A stretch of 12,391 bases of DNA from Gammaproteobacteria bacterium (lineage in GTDB: Bacteria; Pseudomonadota; Gammaproteobacteria; Pseudomonadales; Pseudohongiellaceae), in NCBI GenBank assembly GCA_002684935.1, contig NYWC01000026.1, forward strand, positions 26,217 through 38,607, written 5' to 3'. Within the stretch, counting starts at the first letter, position 1. Every line of letters starts with the position of its first letter. The translations under genes and the position numbers were made by a program. Positions 6,992 through 12,391 of the stretch are shown piece after piece. Under the pieces are notes generated by a model. It was not told where the DNA came from, did not search any database, and was given only the letters and a program-made list of their open reading frames with translations.

Positions 6992-8383
6992 TCAGCGGTT
7001 GTCTTTTGCCCCGTTCTCAACGACTTCGACTCTAGTAACTTTGGAGTCTACGTTGGCCCCGGCGAGTCTGGTGACGAGTTTGCTACCGGTTGTCAGCTGC
7101 GAGGCACTTCGGAGCACTTGGCCCTCTTCGTTATAACTAATGCTGTAGCCTCTGGACAGTACGGCGAGTGGACTGACCGCATTAAGGTTGCGACGGGTCG
7201 CCTGCAGTTGAGTCTGTCCCTGATTGAGTCGAGACTTTAGGGATTGTGCCATGCGCTGTTGCAATGACTTCAGTCGCTGCTCGCTTGTTTGCAGTCGCAT
7301 ATGGGGATTGGCAGAGAGTAGGGCACGGCGCTGTGAGTCCAGCTTTACTTTCTTTTCCCGCAAACCGCTGCGCATGCTTCGTTGTAACTGTATATCGAGT
7401 CTGTCCAGAGTCTGCGCATGCTCTTGCAAACGCCGATCTGGTCGCTTCATGCGTTTCTGGAGCCAATCAAGGGATTGATAGCGTTGCCGAATTGAGATGC
7501 CCAGGCTATTTCGGAACTGCTGTTTGAGGCCAAGCAGCAGCTGCTGATACTCACTCTGGTCGGGGCTCATGAGCTCAGCCGCTGCTGAAGGAGTCGGTGC
7601 ACGCAAGTCGGCAGCGAAATCGGAGATGGTGAAGTCGACCTCGTGGCCAACCGCACTGGTAATTGGCAATTCACTGGCAAATACGGCTCGGGCTACGGAC
7701 TCCTCATTGAATGCCTGCAGATCTTCCAGCGACCCGCCGCCGCGGCCCAAAATCAGGGCTTGCAGTTGCAGTTTGTCCCTGAGTCGATTGGCCAGTGAAA
7801 TGGCTCCGACAATCTCACCGGGGGCGTCTTTACCCTGCACGGCCACAGGGAAGAGTGTGAGCCTGGTGGCAGGAAAACGTCGGTTGAACACACTGGTGAT
7901 GTCTCGAATTGCAGCGCCGGTTGCCGAGGTGATGATGCCTATGTGTTGAAACTGGGATCCCATGGCTTGCTTATGGTTTGAATCAAATAAGCCCTCAGCC
8001 TGGAGTTGCTGTTTGAGTTCTTCAAATGCGCGGCGTAATGCACCATCTCCAGCTTCTTCCATGCTATCCGCGATTAACTGGTAGTCACCCCGACCCTCGT
8101 AAATGCTGAGTCTGCCACGCACTACCAGTCGAACGCCATCCTTTGGTCTGAATCGCAGCAGGCGATTGCGACCCGCAAACATGGCGCAGCGCAACTGCGA
8201 GTTCTTATCCTTTAGCGTGAAATACCAGTGCCCCGACGCGGGAGTCGCAAGGTTGGATAATTCTCCCTCCACCGCGACAGAGGAAAAATTGCTCTCCAAC
8301 AGTGTGCGCGCCATTTTATTAAGGCTGCTGACACTGATTACGGCGGTGGTTTCTTCCTGGGGATGGAGATGATTATCAGGCAT
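6992..8383 (-). CDS. xseA: Exodeoxyribonuclease VII large subunit
   Basis: XseA is the catalytic subunit of exonuclease VII, which with several XseB subunits degrades single-stranded DNA in repair. The 463-residue length is close to E. coli's 456. An N-terminal OB-fold domain (about 15-110) contains VEGELSNLATPASGHWYFTLKD. The catalytic region has TSATGAAIRD (152-161), ILGRGGGSLEDLQAFN (211-226), VGHEVDFTISDFAADLRAPTPS (split here as VGHEVD at 245-250 and RAPTPSAAAE at 261-270). A Gln/Arg/Leu-rich coiled-coil region fills about 280-410, ending with AVLSRGYSI and the usual C-terminal strand motif. The ribosome binding site is weak (AGGT about 12 bases from the start). The gene runs towards der, as in E. 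coli, but three accessory genes and a long gap separate them. Confidence 0.97.
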   Translation of the reverse strand: MPDNHLHPQEETTAVISVSSLNKMARTLLESNFSSVAVEGELSNLATPASGHWYFTLKDKNSQLRCAMFAGRNRLLRFRPKDGVRLVVRGRLSIYEGRGDYQLIADSMEEAGDGALRRAFEELKQQLQAEGLFDSNHKQAMGSQFQHIGIITSATGAAIRDITSVFNRRFPATRLTLFPVAVQGKDAPGEIVGAISLANRLRDKLQLQALILGRGGGSLEDLQAFNEESVARAVFASELPITSAVGHEVDFTISDFAADLRAPTPSAAAELMSPDQSEYQQLLLGLKQQFRNSLGISIRQRYQSLDWLQKRMKRPDRRLQEHAQTLDRLDIQLQRSMRSGLREKKVKLDSQRRALLSANPHMRLQTSEQRLKSLQQRMAQSLKSRLNQGQTQLQATRRNLNAVSPLAVLSRGYSISYNEEGQVLRSASQLTTGSKLVTRLAGANVDSKVTRVEVVENGAKDNR

Positions 8384-8645
8384 GCGTAAAAGTTTACCTG
8401 AAGCTTATGCATAAGTCTGTCAGAGGCCGCGCAGCAAGCGGGCAAAGCGACGTTTGTGTGCCAGGCTTTATCAGGCTAGATGTGGCAGCGCCTCGTTTAC
8501 TGCGACCAGCTAAGCGTCAGTCTTGGCGAAGCTTTCCTCGTTTCGCACGGCACCGTCAAGGTCGCAAGAGTTAAGGCTCACGAGCTTACCCGCTGGCCCA
8601 AGCGGGAAGGTGATCTTAAAAAGGCAGGCCTGCAGCTATCGACGA
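8384..8645. other. Spacer between xseA and the symporter gene
   Basis: This 262-bp spacer holds no convincing gene; the frame at 8480-8671 lacks a ribosome binding site and recognisable content. It contains a 12-bp palindrome, CTTATGCATAAG (8404-8415), 21 bases upstream of the xseA start. It also has a 6-bp hairpin, CCCGCT/AGCGGG (8589-8606), downstream of the symporter stop on the minus strand; no T tract follows, so termination there is doubtful. Confidence 0.5.
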
Positions 8646-9860
8646 CTAGTCCCGCAGCCCATCGAGCATAATTGTTACCCCCAGATTTGCTGTGACGTTA
8701 GCCACGGTGATAAACATGTCGACTATGAGGTCGATGGCAATGAGTAAGCCAATGCCTTCGACTGGCAAGCCAAAGGCCAGATAAACCGGCGTCATGATCA
8801 AAAGTCCGCCGCTGGGTATTCCCGGGCTGTAAAAGCTCAACAGGCCAATAGCCATTGCGATCACGATAAATTCATACACGGTCAGATCGATACCATAAAG
8901 CGCGGCTATGAAATAAGTGCCTGCGGTGCGCGCCAGCGGCGAGGCGAACTTGAAAAGCGTTACCGCAGCGGGAAGGACTATTCCGGCAGTCTTCTGGCTT
9001 ACCCCGAGTATTTCGCTAGCGGCAATGGTAGCTGGTAGCGTGGCGAGTGAAGACCGGGTGCCAAAACCAATTACCTGGACCGGCGCCATGATTTTGGCAA
9101 ACTTTCTGATGTCGTGCCCCAGTATCCAAAGCCCCAGGTAGATGCAGGCCGCCAGCAACACAATCAGCCCGCACACTATAAAAATAAAGGTACCTAGCAA
9201 GCGTACTGATTCGGTTCCTAGGTTTGCGGTGATCGGTAACACCAGTGCAAAGATTCCATACGGCGCCAGTTCCATGATCCAGGTGATCACCACCAGTAGG
9301 GCTTGCTTAGTTGCCTCAAAGAATGTGACCACGTTTTTAGCTAATCGTTCTTCAACCTGAATGAGGGCAAGTGAAAATATCACAGTGAAAATCATTAGGG
9401 GCAAGATGTCACCATTAGCTGCGGCGGCAAAAGGGTTTGATGGTACCAGTCCAATCAACCAGTCTTTGAATGGCGGTCATGGCGAACGCTCGGCTGTGAC
9501 TAGAGAACTGACCAGCAAGACGTTGCTATTCTCGCTGCTGATGTCAAGTAGGCCTATTAGGGGCGCCGCGAACAGCAGGGCGAATAGACTGGACAACAGA
9601 ATCAATCCGACGAACAGTGACAGAGTTTTGGCGCCAATTGCGAGCATGCGCCCACCTCGATCTTGTCCGGCAATGGCAACGACCATAAGCGCCATCAGCA
9701 GGGGCATGATTGTCATTCGAATCGCGTTGACCCAAAGGCTGCCCAAGGGGGCGAATAGGTCCGGCAGATTTGCAAATAGGGCCGAATCGGATAGAGGGGT
9801 TATCAGTCCAGCAATACCACCGAGCACTAGACCCGTGAGAATTCTGTAAGACAAATTCAT
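8646..9860 (-). pseudogene. Dicarboxylate/amino acid:cation symporter interrupted by an in-frame TGA
   Basis: The single frame from ATG 9860 to the TAG ending at 8646 spans 405 codons, a normal length for the DAACS (GltP/DctA-like) family. It is broken only by a TGA at codon 128 (9477-9479). Before it, 127 residues hold the first membrane segments and NAIRMTIMPLLMALMV, the counterpart of the family's K(M)xxxPLVF region. After it, still in frame, come PPFKDWLIGLVPSNPF, then the signature GFGTRSSLATLPATI, then LPAAVTLFKFASP and VDMFITVANVTANLG. Such proteins carry C4-dicarboxylates or acidic amino acids into the cell with Na+ or H+. The remainder shows no further decay. Reinitiation at a TTG (9458) is possible but has no good ribosome binding site. 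As written, the sequence encodes no full-length protein without readthrough. Confidence 0.88.
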
Positions 9861-10144
9861 CTTAGAAATTCATCCGCAGCGCAGCTCGCGATACGGTGGC
9901 TGAATTTGGGGGGGTGAGTTGATGCAATTTTTAAATTATCTATTTCTGGAGTCTTGAATTTTTTACTGTGTATCTCTCGGATACTACTGAATATTCGGAA
10001 AAATGTCTTGATCCTTGGCGAGCCTGCATTGATCGGTAACCGTTTTAATATTTAGTAAGCAGAGTCTATCTGGCACTAATATTTCCAGCCCTGCTACCAC
10101 TACACGCGTTTATCTGGGACTTGTAAAAATAATCGGACTCTTTA

Positions 10145-10327
10145 ATGAAGCCGGAAGCTCAATTCAGGAATAATGGTCAGGCATATAGTTTTCGCCCTGA
10201 GGCGGGTGATTACGTGCCTTCTTTCTTTATCAAGGATGATGGCCGTGTGCTTGATATTCAGGTAAAAGTAAGTCGTATCAACTTGCTCTTATTTGTTAGT
10301 GCGAAGCAGGAAAAGGCGCTGGCGTAA
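10145..10327 (+). CDS. Doubtful small ORF, unknown function
   Basis: This 60-codon frame starts with ATG and has only a weak GGA nine bases upstream. The product begins MKPEAQFRNNGQAYSF, and the middle (VPSFFIKDDGRVLDIQVKV) looks like a beta-rich segment of a real protein. There is no signal peptide or membrane segment. I do not recognise it. It could be a small gene, a fragment of a decayed gene, or a chance frame. It is isolated, with no neighbour within 280 bases upstream or 420 bases downstream. Confidence 0.22.
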   Translation: MKPEAQFRNNGQAYSFRPEAGDYVPSFFIKDDGRVLDIQVKVSRINLLLFVSAKQEKALA

Positions 10328-10737
10328 ATTCGATCATTGAAAACCGAACATCAGTGTTTTGTATTTACCGGACGGCAGAGCAGTCTGGGCCATTCGGATC
10401 TGTTTTACGATTCAGCATGCTTTAAACTTTTTGCTGATTTGGGTGCGAAAACCCCCAGATCCTGGTAGCTGGGGTCATTGGGTCGGTTCGCAGACATGCT
10501 CAAACGAAGGCGCGTTCAGGATGTATCGCCTGTGCAAACATATTTGCGACCGTAAGAATGATATCTGGATCGCCGAAGCTGCTTTCTTAAGTGCTCATTA
10601 TCAGAGATTTGCTTCTGTAAAGAGTGAGTGTGCGGTTAGGCGAAGTTGCAGGCAACAGTTGATCGAAAAGCTGCGTCCAGGTCCAAATTGCAAGCTCAAG
10701 GCCTCTCTGTTACGTTCATCTCTACCAAAAATCTCTG

Positions 10738-10743
10738 AAGGAG
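10738..10743 (+). promoter_or_regulatory. Ribosome binding site of the VOC gene
   Basis: AAGGAG is six bases before the ATG at 10750. It fixes that start and argues against the overlapping frame 10359-10769 being translated. Confidence 0.75.
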
Positions 10744-10749
10744 AATGCA

Positions 10750-11301
10750 ATGAGCGGCGAGTCGAATGAAGAGGCACAATCAAAAGCTTCCAATTATAGG
10801 GAAGAGATTGAGTCGCTTTTAACTCAATATGAAAGTAAGAAGCTCACGCGCCGGCAATTAGTGAGCGTGCTGCTGGCTTCGGCGGCTGGAGCTTCGATAA
10901 TGCCTGCGGCTGCGCAATCACCTGCACCGATCGCCGTAGGTCGCTCCATGAATCATGTGTCGCTATCAGTCTCTGATGTGCAACGCTCGGCAGATTTTTA
11001 CAGTCGAGTTCTAGGAATGGAGATTATCAGCCGACCAGCCAATGGAGGCCTCAATATGGGGCTTGGTATAGAAAGTTTTCTCGGGCTTTACGAATTAGGT
11101 AATCCTGGTGGCATGCACCATCTCTGCATTGGTGTGGATAACTACGATGCAGATGCATTAGCTGAGAAACTGCAGGGGCACGGTATCGATGCTAATGTGA
11201 ATCGAGATCCTGCCAATCGCAGCAGCGGGGGAGACCAACTTTACTTTACTGACCCAGACGGCATTCTGGTGCAGTTAGCGCAGCACGGTTATTTGGGATA
11301 G
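10750..11301 (+). CDS. Tat-exported VOC (glyoxalase/bleomycin-resistance fold) protein
   Basis: The 183-residue protein has three parts. A charged segment (1-31, with EEIESLLTQYESKK) precedes a twin-arginine signal, LTRRQLV (Arg34-Arg35), with a hydrophobic stretch and a likely AAAQ cleavage site near residue 56. A single VOC domain then runs from about 67 to 180. Domain landmarks are MNHVSLSVSDV with His69, FYSRVLGM, HHLCIGVDNYD with His123/His124, and LYFTDPDGILVQL. In many metal-dependent VOC enzymes the last motif supplies a Glu ligand; here the position is Gln175, so metal binding may differ. Export by Tat implies folding in the cytoplasm, possibly with a bound cofactor or metal, and action in the periplasm. 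The substrate is unknown. The gene ends one base before the peroxidase-like gene's end on the other strand. Confidence 0.88.
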   Translation: MSGESNEEAQSKASNYREEIESLLTQYESKKLTRRQLVSVLLASAAGASIMPAAAQSPAPIAVGRSMNHVSLSVSDVQRSADFYSRVLGMEIISRPANGGLNMGLGIESFLGLYELGNPGGMHHLCIGVDNYDADALAEKLQGHGIDANVNRDPANRSSGGDQLYFTDPDGILVQLAQHGYLG

Positions 11302-11302
11302 C

Positions 11303-12391
11303 TTATTGACCTGGCGCAAGCAACCACCTTGGATCCACATTGAGCGGGGCAGTTAGTGTTTGCATGAAGGCAACTAATTGACTTAGCTGCACCGGTCGTA
11401 AGCCCAGTGGCTTGGCTTCGTTGTGGCTAAGCATTGAGGTTGGTGCGTCATTGTAATGTTCCATGACAGCAGTGAGGTCGGCAATCTGGCCGCCATGCAT
11501 ATAGGGCGCAGTCTCGGTGATATTACGCAGGCTTGGGGTCTTTTGCGCACCAACCAATTCATTGTCGCCCTTGGCGAAGAGCAGTTCGATACACTCTTCA
11601 GGTTGCGCGTCGCTGTAGTAGCTCAGGCAATTGAATTCATCCTCTTTGGCTAGCCGAATGCCGTCATATCTCCCCATAGGGGGCAGTTGTCCCGCAATGG
11701 CGAGCACACCTGTATTGTGAAACTCAAAATTGGTAAACAGCGGACCATTGTGACAGCTAATGCATTGACCATCGCCGATAAATAATTTCAATCCCGCGAT
11801 CTCTTCCCGACTCAGCACACCGTTGCCGCTGATCCCGGATTCACTGTTCACTTGATCTGCATACTTATCGAAGCGGGAAGGGCCAGGCAACAGTTTGCGC
11901 TGATATGCGGCAATAGACTTGCCGACATTGGCAAATGCCTGGTTGATGCTACCCTGCTGCGCTAGTGAAAGGCGCTGCCAGTTTGCGGTTGCCTCGGCGT
12001 TGCCCAGGGGAGAAGCTGTTTGCAGGGTTGCGGGTAGAGGCGGGAGCGCACCAAAAAGCGCTGCGTAGCGCTCACTATAATCTCGGTCTTTGGCAATTAG
12101 TCGTACTACCTGCAATCGATCCAGATTGTGTTCGTGGCCTGCTTCTATCGGGGCAAGCGCCTGGGCCCACTGCGAATCCTTTCTGCCATCCCAGTAGAAC
12201 CACGGGCTATGTGAGAGCCCCACCAGGCTTGGCGTATGTCGCGACCCAAGAGCTGTGCCGGTGGCTAGGGGCAAGCCATCGGTGAAATAACGCTCGGGCT
12301 GGTGGCAGGTGGCGCAGGCGATCTCACCATTGCCGCTCATTCGAGAATCGAAATACAAAAGCTGACCAAGTACCGCAGCGTTTTCACTATC
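11303..12391 (-). CDS. Diheme cytochrome c peroxidase/MauG-family protein, 5' end outside the window
   Basis: The frame is open to the window edge, giving 362 residues without the N-terminus; the missing part should include the export signal. The visible protein has two c-type haem sites, CATCH near the start and CISCH in the middle. Around them are the family patterns LLYFDSRMSGNGEIACATC (19 residues), FTDG, HTPSLVG, WFYWDGR, and near the end TPSLRNI and APYMHGGQIADL. Members are periplasmic diheme proteins that reduce hydrogen peroxide with electrons from small cytochromes, or oxidise other substrates as MauG does; the sequence does not separate these roles. The gene is tail to tail with the VOC gene, one base apart, with no terminator between them visible. 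The ORF could begin internally at TTG 12358, but homology-type residues continue upstream, so it is partial. Confidence 0.93.
   Translation of the reverse strand, partial: DSENAAVLGQLLYFDSRMSGNGEIACATCHQPERYFTDGLPLATGTALGSRHTPSLVGLSHSPWFYWDGRKDSQWAQALAPIEAGHEHNLDRLQVVRLIAKDRDYSERYAALFGALPPLPATLQTASPLGNAEATANWQRLSLAQQGSINQAFANVGKSIAAYQRKLLPGPSRFDKYADQVNSESGISGNGVLSREEIAGLKLFIGDGQCISCHNGPLFTNFEFHNTGVLAIAGQLPPMGRYDGIRLAKEDEFNCLSYYSDAQPEECIELLFAKGDNELVGAQKTPSLRNITETAPYMHGGQIADLTAVMEHYNDAPTSMLSHNEAKPLGLRPVQLSQLVAFMQTLTAPLNVDPRWLLAPGQ

Larger units (their letters stand above)
9861..10749. other. About 890 bp with no convincing gene
   Basis: This stretch lies between the divergent symporter and VOC genes and should contain both promoters, although I could not identify a convincing -35/-10 pair. 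It begins with an AT-rich part (about 9920-10080). It contains a doubtful 60-codon ORF (10145-10327) and a hairpin with stem CCCCAG (10453-10458)/CTGGGG (10469-10474). A plus-strand frame from TTG 10359 to 10769 is open, but it has an unconvincing composition and runs through the VOC ribosome binding site and start. Confidence 0.5.

Noticed and set aside
7224..7949. Several plus-strand frames inside xseA
   Set aside because: They lie antisense to a well-supported gene and have no ribosome binding sites or recognisable domains.
9440..9480. Selenocysteine at the in-frame TGA of the symporter
   Set aside because: No convincing SECIS-type hairpin can be drawn just after the TGA, and I know of no selenocysteine in this transporter family.
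9142..9849. Plus-strand frames antisense to the symporter
   Set aside because: They mirror the transporter's coding bias; the minus-strand reading carries all family signatures.
10635..10641. Second GTTAGGC as another attC core site
   Set aside because: No matching inverse core or complementary arm lies within about 140 bases upstream; a 7-mer is expected by chance.
10359..10769. 136-codon plus-strand frame before the VOC gene
   Set aside because: It starts at TTG without a ribosome binding site, has unconvincing composition (many Cys, Arg, Trp) and runs across the strong start of the VOC gene in another frame.
1..12391. CRISPR array, insertion sequence or phage genes
   Set aside because: No regularly spaced repeats, transposase motifs, terminal inverted repeats or phage-like proteins were seen on either strand.

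Overview
This window looks like a chromosomal segment of a gammaproteobacterium, possibly a marine one, although genus and order cannot be fixed from the sequence alone. The main evidence is the order yfgM - bamB - der on the plus strand with xseA convergent further on. That is the arrangement known around der in Escherichia coli and relatives. The proteins themselves are also of gammaproteobacterial type (YfgM, a BamB lipoprotein, a Der double GTPase, the XseA nuclease subunit).

Layout. 1-60: possible tail of an upstream gene, hisS by synteny only. 156-4474 (+): yfgM, bamB, der and a PLP-dependent threonine/serine dehydratase-like gene, closely packed; der and the dehydratase overlap by 4 bp. 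4583-6092 (-): a DoxX-family membrane protein broken by a frameshift, a 281-bp gap, then a membrane-anchored DsbA-like thiol oxidoreductase. 6093-6991: about 900 bp with no convincing gene but several inverted repeats, including a weak attC-like element. 6992-8383 (-): xseA. 8646-9860 (-): a dicarboxylate/amino acid:cation symporter interrupted by one in-frame TGA. 9861-10749: about 890 bp with no convincing gene apart from one doubtful 60-codon ORF. 10750-11301 (+): a twin-arginine-exported VOC (glyoxalase-fold) protein. 11303-12391 (-): a diheme cytochrome c peroxidase/MauG-type protein cut by the window edge, tail to tail with the VOC gene.

How it fits together. The first block serves envelope biogenesis (YfgM at the Sec translocon, BamB in outer-membrane protein assembly) and ribosome assembly (Der). 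XseA serves DNA repair. Between der and xseA lies an accessory insert (dehydratase, doxX, dsbA-like) interrupting the ancestral convergent der/xseA neighbourhood. The right third carries accessory transport and periplasmic redox genes. Two of the accessory membrane-protein genes are disrupted in different ways while the rest of their reading frames remain intact. This suggests recent gene loss, base-call errors or some form of recoding, and is the most checkable oddity here.

I found no rRNA, tRNA, CRISPR array, transposase or insertion sequence, and no clear evidence of a new multi-gene system.
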